DNA of 64,000 bases. Origin: Perilla frutescens (Eukaryota; Streptophyta; Magnoliopsida; Lamiales; Lamiaceae). The DNA lies in assembly GCA_026008535.1 (NCBI GenBank), contig BRKX01000010.1, positions 4,973,001 through 5,037,000 of the forward strand, written 5' to 3'. Shown here one piece after another: positions 46,949 through 58,370 of this stretch (positions are counted from its first letter, which is position 1; every line of letters begins with the position of its first letter). The notes below the pieces were generated by a model. That model saw only the letters and a list, made by a program, of their open reading frames with translations, was not told the DNA's origin and ran no database searches. The position numbers were made by a program, and so were the translations under genes.

Positions 46949-47497
46949 ATGGAGGAAGTGAGGAAGCGGGTCCGGGATGAGTCGGAGCCGGAGATTGACT
47001 CGCCGGAGGTGAAGCGGCTGAGGGAGGATCTGTTTGACGGATTGGATGAGGATCCTGATTTCTGCGCCTCGACTCAGGATCTGGACTCGTTCATGAAGAG
47101 TTTCGAGGAGGAAATGACTGCCTCGCCGACCGGCGGCGCCGGTGGCGCCGCGGCGGTGGAAGGAGTTGTTGATTTGCTTTCGGATTCCGGCGATTCCCGG
47201 CCGGATCTGGGGTATTTATTGGAGGCTTCTGATGACGAGCTCGGAATTCCGCCTCCGGCGGCGTCTCCGGTGAATGAGTTGAGGTCTGAGCTGGCTACGG
47301 CTGAGTCCGGCTCGTCCGAGTTTGGAGGCGAGTTTTGGGAGGCTCCGGGTTATGATACGTTCGGGTTCGGGCTTGGTGAAGCGGATAATTATTATAGCGG
47401 TGAATACGTGGCGCTGGACGGTTTGTTTGATTATTCGGATGTGGGTTTCGGGTCGGGTGATGGGTTGTGGAGACCCGAATCGCTGCCGGCTCAGTAG
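46949..47497 (+). CDS. Small acidic, probably nuclear plant protein of unknown function
   Basis: It encodes 182 residues in one exon. The frame is open from 46883, but the first ATG is at 46949, about 110 bases behind the likely transcription start. The protein opens with a basic patch (VRKRVRD, 4-10), then SPEVKRLREDLFD (18-30) and an acidic DLDSFMKSFEEEM stretch (44-56). A low-complexity Gly/Ala part (62-69) follows. Next comes DLGYLLEASDDELGIPPP (86-103), which looks like the conserved core, and a C-terminal half rich in Gly, Tyr, Asp and Glu. It has no signal peptide, membrane segment or enzyme motif. The layout suggests a nuclear regulatory or adaptor protein. It reminds me of an uncharacterised Arabidopsis family that includes a protein annotated ASG8, but I am unsure of this link. 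High GC content and a good promoter support a real gene. Confidence 0.8.
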   Translation: MEEVRKRVRDESEPEIDSPEVKRLREDLFDGLDEDPDFCASTQDLDSFMKSFEEEMTASPTGGAGGAAAVEGVVDLLSDSGDSRPDLGYLLEASDDELGIPPPAASPVNELRSELATAESGSSEFGGEFWEAPGYDTFGFGLGEADNYYSGEYVALDGLFDYSDVGFGSGDGLWRPESLPAQ

Positions 47498-48149
47498 GGT
47501 GGACCTTTTTGTTCCCACCTTCCAACCTATAAATGATATTACTGTTAGCCGATAGGGATAGGTGAAGAAATATTGTTAATATCACTTTTTTTATTAATTT
47601 TTTTAAATATTAATTTGTTATGATACTGGAAAATATATGACAAAATACATAGATCTAAGAAAAAATGTTGATTGGGAAGCAATTTTGATATGAACGATGT
47701 TAACTGATGCAATTGGAAACAAGTGTTGGAATTTCTAATTGTGTGGTGTTCTTTTCTCTCTCTTCCTTTTTTGAAAGATCTGTGTGTAAATCTATGATAT
47801 CTATAATATCATAAATTAATATATATATATTTTTTTCTAAATTACAGACACAATTAAGGGACTTCAATGAAATATGATGTTGTAATCTTTTGTTTTTTTT
47901 TCTTAGGACTTAAATATAATTGGAGACTTTTTTATTGTATCAAAAAATAAAATGAATAATATTGAATTTTAAAAAATGATAAAACAGTTCTAATTAATTT
48001 TCACTAATATTATGTGAAATGAATATATTTTTATATCAATACAATAAATATGATACTTAAATTCATAAGATAAACAAAATTCAATTTAATTAAATTACGA
48101 AAGTATTTTTTAAATTAATATTTATTAATTTGTTAATAGATAATTTCAT
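47498..48149. other. 3' flank of the gene at 46949
   Basis: AT-rich; presumably holds the 3' untranslated region. I see no other gene. Confidence 0.35.
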
Positions 48150-48520
48150 CTGTGATATTATTGGAATAGGATTAAAAACACTTTTAGTTTCACATTTGAC
48201 TTTTTCGGTCTCAATGTTTATTTACTATTTATTTTTTATCCTATATTTTATTTTTATGACTTTTTTGGTCCCAAACTTAACAACTTATCTTACAATTGTT
48301 CGGAAATATAGTTTTGGAATAAAAAATTTAAAATAAAATAAAATTTGAGACTACAAAAATTGAGGAATCATAGTAATAAACATGAGACTAAAAAAGTCAA
48401 AAAAATAAAATATGAGACTAAAATTGTTCAGTAATAAATCTCGGGATCTAAAAAATCGGATGCGGAACTAAAATTATTTTGACCATATTCTAATGAGACC
48501 AAAAATAAAATTATCCAATT
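48150..48520. mobile_element. Fold-back element of the ACTTTTAGTYCC family
   Basis: Left arm AAACACTTTTAGTTTCACAT and right arm GCGGAACTAAAATTATTTTG with AATGAGACCAAAAATAAAAT are complements. Relative of 12216-12835 and 54121-54547. Confidence 0.55.
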
Positions 48521-49984
48521 TATTAACTAATTGATATCTATATAAAAAAAAATCTCTTAAAATATCTACTGAAATTTATATGGCCACAAAATTCACTATA
48601 TAAACTAATTGCAATAAAAGTGTTTCCTAAAGTAGTAAAAACAATGTATTGGCATTAGGCCCAAAATTTGGCTAGATCATTATAATATTCATAAACAAAG
48701 ATTACAGTTTTAAATTTGGGCTTAAGCTGAAATTGATATGGTCCAACTGGAAATAACGGTCCATATACAACTTATAGTCGGCCCCATAAAAATTAAAATT
48801 TATTTACAATGATAAAGAACTATGCTGCATCCAATTTAAATTTATCTCAATTTAGATTAGATGATATTACATGCTCTACTTTCACCATCGAATATATTTT
48901 TTTTCTTATTTGATAACTTTTAGAGGGAAAATTTATTCTCAAAAATTGTGAACTACTTTGTTATCACACACACACACAATAAAATGGAGTTCCTCCAAAA
49001 TATTTACCTCTAAAAAACATGACATCATCAATAGCTATTATTTACAATTTTTTTTCAATTTTTTATTGTCTCTTCATCTCCTCTATATTCCCCTCACACA
49101 CACACACACACACATCATATATTTTTAATTATAAAATTCATTTATATTATATTCTATAACATATTTCATTATGTATCTGACATTCCAATTTATTTATATA
49201 AATGAATAAATATGTAACTTTTCACATATTAAGAACGAATGAATAATGTTTGATAGATTTGATTATGTGAAATAATTACCAACATATATTAAATAATTAA
49301 ATAAAATAATCAAGTAAATTAATTGATAAATTTAAATATATATTTAATTAATAACAATTTTAAAAATAATCCTAAAAAAATTGAGCAATAATTAAATTAA
49401 TTTTAAAAATAATCCTTAAAAAAATAAATCGATGCATGAAAAAATTATTAAAAAAATACCACTCAAGCCAACATAATTAAAAATACATAAAATTTAAATT
49501 CACAAAAAAATGTTATTGTTTATCTTCTCTCATATATATTTGGTTGTATATGTTCATATTTTATTATACGTATATGTCGAAATTAATTATCTTTCCATCA
49601 ACATTAAGTGTTGGAGAAAAAAAAAAGGCATATATATACATATTTATACATATACATATGTTGGATATTTGAGACAAAAATAAAAAAATTAAAAAAAATC
49701 AAGAAAGTAAAAAAGAACGGCTGGTTCAGCAGCTTGCCTGAAAAGTGGGGCCACTTTACCCCTCCATTTCTTCTTTCCAACGGGGTCTTCTTCTATCTAT
49801 CTCAATTTTCTCTCTCTTCGTCTACCTTAAATTCACAACCATTCTACCTCATTCCACGTCATCTTTTAGCTAAGAAAAACCTCCCGTTGGAGGTGCTCTT
49901 ATGACCGAGGGAGGTAGATGTTGCTGCAGTTAGCTAATTTGTCACAATCGACAACAAAAAACACTTTCCTCGGATTTAGAAAAG
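48521..49984. other. AT-rich stretch with short (CA)n runs
   Basis: (CA)n runs lie at 48966-48979 and 49096-49115. CTCCCGTTGGAGGTGCTCTTA near 49880-49902 looks like the right terminus of an otherwise unrecognised MITE. The frame at 49608-49904 is lysine/phenylalanine-rich noise. Confidence 0.4.
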
Positions 49985-50669
49985 TTGCTACATGAGTTTC
50001 CCATAGTTCTATTACTGTTAGGCTCCTTACCGCCTTCGCGTAACCGGGATCATCAGATTGTCTTGCAGGATGGCTCTTCTCTCATTTCTGTCTGGCACTA
50101 TCTCTAAAACCACCTGCAAAAGGATGATATGGAGCGCCTCCTAGTTAATAAAATATTGGAGACAGGTATAATTTGCCCGAGCAACAGCCCATGCTCTAGT
50201 CTGATGTTATTAATTGGTTCGAAAAAAAGATGGGGTGCAACTGGCGTTTTAGTGTGGATTATCGTGAGCTCAATAAACACACGGTACCTGACAAATACCT
50301 CATTATGATCATCTAAGAACCCCTTGACAAGTTACACAATGCTTAGTGGTTCAGCAAGATTGACTTACGGGCAGGGTTTCACCAGATTCAGGTAGCCAAT
50401 CCGGATATTCTGAAAATGGCTTTTTGAACACATTCTGAACATTATAAGTTCCTCGTCATGCCGTTTGGTTTCACCAATGCCCATCTACCATCCAGGTGGT
50501 GATAAATGATGTGTTCTGACCCCATTTGAGTTGTTTTATATTGATCTTCTTTGATGATATCCTCATGTTTAGTCCTACGTGGGAGTCTCATTTATCACAT
50601 CACTTAAGGAAAACTCGTTGGTGGTTAACCAAGCCAAATGTGTTTTTGTCCGTTAAGAGATTGAATATT
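49985..50669 (+). mobile_element. Ty3/gypsy polymerase remnant, part 1
   Basis: Broken translation in shifting frames gives LPPSRNRDHQIVLQDG, FSVDYRELNKHTVPDKY-like wording, AQWFSKIDLRAGFHQIR, VMPFGFTNA and FFDDIL. These are the successive blocks of a gypsy reverse transcriptase, including the catalytic DD at about 50551. Stops and frameshifts throughout show it is dead. Confidence 0.8.
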
Positions 50670-51154
50670 GAGGTAGATTTTTAAATAGCAATTTTTTTTT
50701 GCTAATTAGCAAAAATTATTTCTAACAACTATTTAAAAAAATAAAATGTTTCTAGCCACTTAGACAAAATAACCCTCTGTTGTGTATCCAAGTCATGCAA
50801 TAATATAAAATTATAATAATGCGGGAATACACTTAGTCATGTAAATTTGAATTGTTGCATGACTACGTACGCTCACTCGTGTACCCTCAATTCATGCAAC
50901 GGTATATAAATTTATAATGTTACATGAATGTACTTAGTTGTACACCCACTCGTATAACAATATTAATTTGTATTGTTACACAATCATATTTCATTCATGC
51001 ACTAAAAAAGTGCACTTTAATCGTGCAGCTCACAATTTTAATGAAGGATAATTAAATATTTTTAGCGAAAAAGTGGTTATAAATATATATTTTTTAAAAA
51101 AGTAACTAAAAACATAATTTACTAAATGAAAATGGCTATTTTATACATTACTAC
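50670..51154. mobile_element. 485-bp MITE inserted in the gypsy remnant
   Basis: TTGAATATT flanks it at 50661-50669 and 51155-51163. The ends GAGGTAGATTTTTAAATAGC and GTAGTAATGTATAAAATAGC (inverse of the right end) are similar. The interior repeats TTGTGTAC/GTGCAC phrases and matches 34585-35010. Confidence 0.8.
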
Positions 51155-51163
51155 TTGAATATT

Positions 51164-51402
51164 TGGGGCATATTGTGTAAAATAAAAGGGTGAGGATGGA
51201 CCCAACTAAGATTGCCACAATGCTTCAATGGCCAACGCCGATGTCCCTTCGCAATTTGAGAGAGTTTTTGGGGCTCACCCAATCGCAGGTATATTCAAGA
51301 TTATGGCAAGCTTGCTCAGCCGCTTACTCAATTGTTACAAAAGACTCCAACAATGAAATGACATTGGACTCCGGAAGCATTCAAGGTCCATCTAAACTTT
51401 GA
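51164..51402 (+). mobile_element. Ty3/gypsy polymerase remnant, part 2
   Basis: It continues part 1 beyond the MITE with MDPTKIATMLQWPTPMSLRN and LREFLGLT, the RT-RNase H junction of gypsy elements. After LGLT the similarity weakens. Confidence 0.75.
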
Positions 51403-51597
51403 GTATATTTTTCCATCAAACCGTATGCAAAAATAATATATTATTTATTTCATCTCAAATCTCAAATGCAGTTTGCTTAATTAATAGGAGGTGATATTAT
51501 ATCCTAATACAAACTTGAAATAAAAAACTTACACTCATGATTTAAAGAAAAGAAACTAAATTTGAGACGACTTAATTAATAGAAAATAATAAGTAAA

Positions 51598-53125
51598 TTA
51601 GGCCTTGTAATCTAGAGCCATAATAGTGCTAAGGTTCATAGGAGACATATACTTGTCTGAACCGGTTAATATTGTTTGAACAATAATTTTGTTAGCCCTT
51701 TCTGTTGGATGAAATGGATCCCAAAATGCATATACTTCTCTATTTGGGCACAGATTTGAAAGTGCGTTGCAAATTCCTATTCCATTATTTGGCCCTTGCC
51801 CACAACATGCCACCTTTGATGTGATGAAACCTGATAAAATTTACATTACAAAATAAAGGCAAGTCAAATATACATAGTTATCATAGAAACTTATGTGAGA
51901 CTGTCTAATTACGATCAAAATTGATGGTAAGATATGTAAAGATGCACGTTCAAACATCCAATAGTATATTTGTACTTTTATTGGTATTTAATTGTGTCTG
52001 AATTCAGACACCAATTCATACATCTTACATATTTTGACATATGAGATAGATTCACACAAGACCCTCGACATATATATGTACATGGATAGTCGGTTTAATT
52101 TTTAGGAATTTTACAGTTTCAATTTCACAAAAATATTTATATTCATAACACATACTTTAATTTATAACCATTTTGAACTTTCTACCATTAATACTTCATT
52201 TATGCTGATTTCAAATTTGGAAGCTTGAGATACAACGAGTTAGGCTCAAATTAAAACAATAAGAAATAGTATACAATTTCATAGTGGTTGTACATCATAT
52301 TTTTTTTGGAGACAACTACTTAATTAATTTATTGTTAATTCCTATCATGAACTTGGGTCATGGGGCAATGACTCCTGGAATTGTTATAAATTTTTTTTTG
52401 TTCTAGAAAATGTTCTTAATTCATGTTAGTATTAATTATAATAAAATTAAATCACTACTTTCCAAAATAAAAGTGATTTAATTAACAAACCGAAGGCTTG
52501 GGGGTTGGTGATGAAATCATTCTGCATTTGCATTGCATTGGCAGCGATGAAAATGTCTGAGCCTAGTTCTTGATTGAGCCCTCCGATCATTTGGACGAGG
52601 AGCGGGTTGAAGATGGCGGCGGCGCGTTGAGGCTCCTCCACGCATTGCCCGTTCCTCGATCCCGTCGCCAGCTGAGACGGCACGCATCCCAGCGGTCCGG
52701 TTCCGGTCACTAAAACCCTTCGGGCTCCCAACTCATATAATCTCTGTAATAGTTAGCAAATCATAAGAGATGGAATCTTATATATCGTACATGTACATTC
52801 ATTTCGTTTCTAACAAATTATCATTATTCATTTTTTTTAATTACACACCTGACCTATGATATCGAGAAGATCCGAACCGCGAAATTATCATCATTCATTT
52901 ACTAAATCACGTGTATTACTATCTGAATGTTCTTTTGTTATCTTGTACGTTTATTTATAGGTGACTACATTTTTTATTTTTTTATTCTTTATTATCGGTA
53001 GTGCTTTGGGATTAATTAATCACTCAAAATATCAATAAAAACTGCAAATTTTAAGGAAACTTTTTTGTCGGTGATTTTTGGGTGAATGAAGTGTTACTAA
53101 TCAATAGGATGAAGTGTTTCCTCAA

Positions 53126-53156
<31 letters not shown>

Positions 53157-53659
53157 TATATCAATAGGATGAAGTGTCATATCATTTTTTTAGGGACAAT
53201 ATTATTATTCAAAGGGTCCGGATCTATTTAATATCATTTAATGTGCTTTGTGGACTTTTGATACACCTTTATATTCACATTATATATATTCCCAATTTTG
53301 TTTATATTGAATTCATCTCATTAATATTCACAAAATATTTTATCATCACTATATACATATGTGAATGAACGTTGATAAAGAGATTAAAATATAATATAAA
53401 AACACACCAAATCCATCTTGCTCGAGCCTCGAGGGCAATACACATGAACACAAGATCAATTACATTTTACCATCAAATTAAAAAAGCAACATCTTGCATT
53501 AAGAAATCCTTATCTTTTAATTTGATACTTCAACTCAAATTTTCTCACTTTCTCATACTTCGTTGAAGAAAAACATGTATGAAACTAATTTTAAAAGATT
53601 TAAAATATGGATGAAACTAATTTTCCTTTTTTAGATGTTCCAATGTATAACTCGTTATA

Positions 53660-53706
<47 letters not shown>

Positions 53707-54581
53707 CTTCTAATGTTAAAAATTATTATATTTTTATAATATCATTGGATCCATGGAAAAAGAGAAAGAATGGTAAACGAAAATAAGACGTACCAGTAAA
53801 ATCTTCCTGTATTCAGAGATGAGAAATCGAGAGAAATCTTGAATATTAAATTGGATTCTTCGAAGAGTAATTGGAGTTAAGAAATAATTATTGACAAAAT
53901 CATTGCCGCCAAGAGTGATAAGCACAAGCGCTCCGTTCACAAGCCGCTGCGCCTCAGCTTGCCCAATTATTGCACTAACTCGAGCTTGATACTGTCTGAA
54001 AAACTCTATTTGCCCTGAGATTCTTATAATGTTGGCCTGCATGCATGCATGTCCAATTTATTTTTTTAATAATGTAAGCATTGATATATATACCTTATAT
54101 ATATATAATGAGAGAAAGACAGTAAATTACACTTTTGTTCCCGTAAGAATAGCTAGGTTTCAAATACTTTTAGTCCCAAATTGTACAATTTTGGTCACAC
54201 AATTTATAATTCGACACTTTTAGTCCCCAAAACTAGCGGACTGTATTTAACATCAGTTAAATATATATTCTGGAGCCAAAACGGTACCTATTTTGGATTG
54301 AAATTTTCACTGCATTTCCTCTATTTTTCACCCTTAATTAGACCGTGCAACCAAGATCAACAAAACAGGTACTGTTTTGGCTCCAAAAGATATTAAGTAT
54401 AGTCCGTTAGTTTTTTAGACCAAAAGTGTTGAACTATAAACCGTGGACCAAAATTGTCGAAAAAATTAACTTGGAACCAAAATTGTACATTATGGGACTA
54501 AAAGTGTTTAGACCCTATTTCTACGGGACCAAAAATGTAATTTGCTATATATATTTCTTTATTATTATTATTATTATTATT

Positions 54582-54629
<48 letters not shown>

Positions 54630-55592
54630 ATTATTATTATTAAATAAGTGTATTGTAAGTGAAGGGATACAATTTTGGGAGGCAAAGTCTACTTTCTATG
54701 TTCTCATTATGAAATTAACTATATATTGTAATACTTTCTCTATTTCTAAATAAATATCATTCTAGATAAATACACACATATTAATAAAATAATCAAATTA
54801 CCTCATGTATCTTTATGTGAATACATTGCATGAATTAATGGAGGCAAATATGAGAACAATGTGAATTTTTTACATCGATTGTGTAGAATGACATTCTTTG
54901 TGTAACAAAATTAAAGTATCAGAGTGACACTTATTCAGAAACTAAGGGAGTAATGTTTATTATAAAGAAAAACATTACAATATAATCAATCATAGTTAAC
55001 ATTTATATATTGCTAAGAGTTGAAATTTATAAACTCATATACCCAAATTATTGAATAATCAGCTCTGACAATAACAAGCTATTAACCAAAATAAAACTTA
55101 AATGGTAAAACATAACTATAAAATCTAATTGGGTGGAATAATCTATAATTAACATTTATAAAATTAAAGTAAATCACAAGCACTTGAAATTAAAGAAAAA
55201 ATGAATTGAACGAATGAAAAACCAATAAAGTTCATAGTGGGACATGTAAAATAGAATAGAGGATTTGGTCCGAATGAATAACCTAGTTGATAAAGTGACG
55301 ACAAAGATTACTAATCGTAGAACACCTACCAACTTGACTTTAAATCTATATAATTAAAGAACTTTTAGGAACTTCTTATTTATATTTATAGAAATAGAAT
55401 TTTTATAGTACTCGACTCATCATTCACAAACTAAATAGGGATAATTAAAAATAGACGTCACGTACGAATTGAACGCCGGTATCATTAAGAATTCCAATTC
55501 CTGCAGAGGCAAAGTTTGCTCCAACCAGCAGCTTTTCCCCTCTTAACTCCGGGCTCAAATATGGCAGCGTTGATTCTGCACCAAGAGCTTGA

Positions 55593-55638
<46 letters not shown>

Positions 55639-56116
55639 CACCTAACTCATTAATTACATTATATATAATTTCAACTTCTCATTAAAAAAGGCAAGTACAT
55701 ATATACTAGTATAACTATACACATAAATGTAGTATATATGCTGATATATGCATGCAGCAGGAAAATGTTAGCATGTATAAAATTTCTATTTTAAAATCAT
55801 ATTTTTGGTTTCGGAAGTAATAATTAAATTTCTGGATCCGTCACGGACTATAATTGAAAGTCTAGCTATATTAAGTAGTACTTATGAGATCGGGGATGTT
55901 GTATCCGTTGGAAAAGCGGCCGGTGGGGCGGTGCGTCGGGTAGTCAATGCCGTAGGGCGGGGAGTCGGCCCGGGCCGTGGTGAGCAAGTAGTTGTTGTTG
56001 CCATTATCGACGAGAGAGTCACCGAAGACGAAGAAAGCACGGGCACCCTCCGCCGGGGCCGCCACCACGGCCACGGCCGCCACAGTTGCAACCAAAATTG
56101 CAATAGGTGGCCACAT
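51598..56116 (-). CDS. GDSL esterase/lipase, five exons, complete
   Basis: Exons on the minus strand are 56116-55882, 55593-55466, 54036-53794, 52743-52491 and 51830-51598. All introns are GT-AG and phases match, giving 363 residues and a TAA stop. Residues 1-25 are a hydrophobic signal peptide, so the enzyme is probably secreted. The four SGNH blocks are complete: FVFGDSLVDNGNNNYL with the nucleophile Ser34, GANFASAG with Gly110, LGGNDFVNNYF with Asn166, and DPFHPTE with Asp324 and His327. Length is normal for plant GDSL lipases (about 350-370). VACCGQGPNNGIGIC resembles the subgroup of Arabidopsis LTL1 and At5g33370. Such enzymes hydrolyse or transfer acyl groups of surface, cutin or storage lipids; the substrate here is unknown. 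Intron 1 holds an AT microsatellite and intron 2 a fold-back transposon. I see no broken residue. Confidence 0.93.
53648..53705. repeat. (CT)n(AT)n microsatellite in GDSL intron 3
   Basis: (TC)n from about 53660 to 53680 runs into (TA)n to 53705, about 90 bases past the donor of exon 3. A further (TA)n run is at 53127-53150 in the same intron. Confidence 0.85.
54121..54547. mobile_element. Fold-back element in GDSL intron 2
   Basis: The left arm AGTAAATTACACTTTTGTTC and the right arm GGGACCAAAAATGTAATTTG are complements. The pairing goes on through CTTTTAGTCCC / GGGACTAAAAG and TTGTACAATTTTGG / CCAAAATTGTACA. It leaves 1429-bp intron 2 non-coding. No target duplication was found. Confidence 0.75.
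54559..54641. repeat. Compound (TTA)n(TTG)n(TTA)n microsatellite
   Basis: About eight ATT units, about fifteen GTT units and five ATT units, inside GDSL intron 2. Confidence 0.9.
55594..55632. repeat. (TA)n microsatellite at the acceptor of GDSL intron 1
   Basis: A near-pure TA run abuts the TATATAG acceptor of exon 2, so the branch-point/polypyrimidine region of intron 1 is made of repeat sequence. Confidence 0.85.
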
Positions 56117-56420
56117 TGTTCGACTAATGCAAGGACTTATAGAAATTTTTTGTGTATTTCTAGAGCCCTCTCTCTCTCTCTCTCTCCCCGAAAAAAAGTG
56201 ACAATCTCTATCTAGATATTTCTCATATATTGAATGTATATATGAGATATGCATGGAATGGTTATATGTGTATGTGTTTAAATATACATGTTTTTTTAGG
56301 GTAGGTTTGTTGAAACCATAATAATTAATGGGCGGAGCGAGTAGAGAGAAACTGGCAACAGCTAATAAGCAAATCGGCAAGTGACCAGATTAATTAGCAT
56401 GGACGTAATAACCTATTGCA
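56117..56420 (-). promoter_or_regulatory. 5' flank of the GDSL gene
   Basis: On the minus strand a GGGGAGAGAGAGAGAGAGAG run (about 56168-56190) lies 50-75 bases upstream of the start codon, as in many plant leaders. No convincing TATA box could be chosen; AT-rich candidates lie near 56225-56290. Confidence 0.4.
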
Positions 56421-58155
56421 CTTTCGTGTTGCATTCGGTATTGCACAATTTTTTTTATATTCGGTTTCGATTTCTTTTACTTTAGTTTAATTTTACATTT
56501 TTATTTAGGGTTCACCCTACCGATTCGGGTTTATTAAACTTTTTATAATAATTAGATTTTCATTTTTAATCAGTTGAGTAGTCGGAAGTAATCAGTTGAG
56601 TGCTTGGAGGTTTGAAATATCTCTAATGGGCTAGGAGACGGGAATTATTTTATTTTCTTTCTTTTATTTGTAAAAAAATGCTCAAACAAATATATATCAA
56701 ATTAGTTCATATTAATTAATTATTATTTGTTATTGCTTCTTTTTGCTTGATTAATCCATGCCTTCTTTCTTAAGTTGAGTTAATTTTGTTTCATCCTTAT
56801 TGAATTTAGAGGTTATTGTAAACTTTTGTAGTAACTCATATATTAAAAAAATATCAATATATATTTGAGTCTTTTAAGGTGAAATTCTATGCACACCCTT
56901 ATAATAATTTAATTTTTATGTTGCTTTTTTTTAACTAATTATAGCTGCTTAGTTTGTTTTAATTAGTTCCTCCCTTAATCGCATTATTCAAATATCAATT
57001 GGTTTTTTAGTATTTGAATTATTAGAAAACATTGATTAAATATTCGTGGTGTTTTTTTATAATTTTGTAGGTTTAGGTAGCTTAAACTAACTATTGATTT
57101 GTGAATATAATATATTTTATTTTCATGTATAAATATTTTAATTTATTTGTAATTGCATGAAGCTCTAATAATCAGCTTTCGATTTTTTTGGTATGATGTT
57201 AGGATGTAGTAGGGAAATAAAAGAATATCCCCTATTGTGTAGACATAATTAAGAATAATGTAGGGATGTAACTATTATAATATTATGATTTATAAATATA
57301 TAATTTTTATTATAAATTTTTATATATTGTTTTAATATTAATTAATCGGGTCCCGAAAAATGTTTCGGACCCCGTCACTGCTCGAAACCTTTCTGACTAC
57401 AAACACTGTGCTTCAGTAGATCAACCCTAAGGGATCGGAGCAAACTATATTGAATTTGTTTCTTATTGCAAATTAAACTACACATTCTTTTTAAATTTCA
57501 TAGTGTATATTAGTTAATGAATACAAATTAAAAATAATTAATAAAATGGAGTTAATGTTGCATGTAATTAAAAATAATTTATAAAATGGAGTTAATGTTG
57601 CATGTTTGATGAAGACGTACAGTCGGACACTATCTAGTTGTGATGAGTAAGAGATTCACTCACTATATGTGTACTTCACTACTTTGTCCTAATATATAGT
57701 CAATAAACATTTTTAAGGGATAATTATAATATATTATTCAGAACATTATTTAATTTTTCATTTTGATATTTAAAAAAAAAGTAATTTATCATATTATCAA
57801 GGCTAAAAGACAATTCATCATGTTTCTACGCTATTCAATATTCATGCATGAAAATTAAACCCTTGAAATGTGCCCTCAGACGTACTCCAAAAACCAGTCT
57901 TTGCGACACGCAATTTTTTGCAAAGTTCCGATGGTAACTAACAAAAAAACAAACTGTGTAGATGACAGTGAATAAATACGAATAATGTAAAAATTAAAAC
58001 ACATTTTGTAGGATATAAATTTTCAAAGGGAATAATTATCTAAGTTTCATTCAAGAGCCTAGCTAAACCTAATATGCAAGCAAATTAAACAAAAATTAAT
58101 TAAAAAAAAAAACATAAAAAACTTCAAATGTAGATGAATTTTTGTTAAGTGCATG
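56421..58155. other. AT-rich intergenic stretch
   Basis: 56400-56560 resembles one arm of the fold-back family at 61426-61815 (TTGCATTCGGTATTGCACAA, TTTAGGGTTCACCCTACCGA). A 40-bp duplication of AATTAAAAATAATTTATAAA plus GGAGTTAATGTTGCATG lies at 57525-57605. I see no gene. Confidence 0.4.
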
Positions 58156-58175
58156 CCCCCCCCCCCCCCCCCCCC
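58156..58175. repeat. (C)20 homopolymer
   Basis: An unbroken run of twenty C, unusual in such AT-rich DNA. Confidence 0.9.
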
Positions 58176-58370
58176 ACCATGTAGAGTCGATGCCAGTGAT
58201 ATTTCTTATATAATCGATGTGGATGAGGATATTATTTTTTGCCTAATAACATATTGATGATATTCTTTTTTATTCAACCGATATAAACAGATTTTAAAGT
58301 TACTGTATGGACAACTAAAATAATATATCCACATCATATTTTTTATATTGTCATGACAACGTGATATCCG

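Noticed and set aside
47216..47585. Overlapping minus-strand frames opposite the gene at 46949
   Set aside because: They are antisense shadows of a GC-rich coding exon.
55805..56215. Plus-strand frame over GDSL exon 1
   Set aside because: It is the complement of a verified coding exon; the GDSL motifs are on the minus strand.
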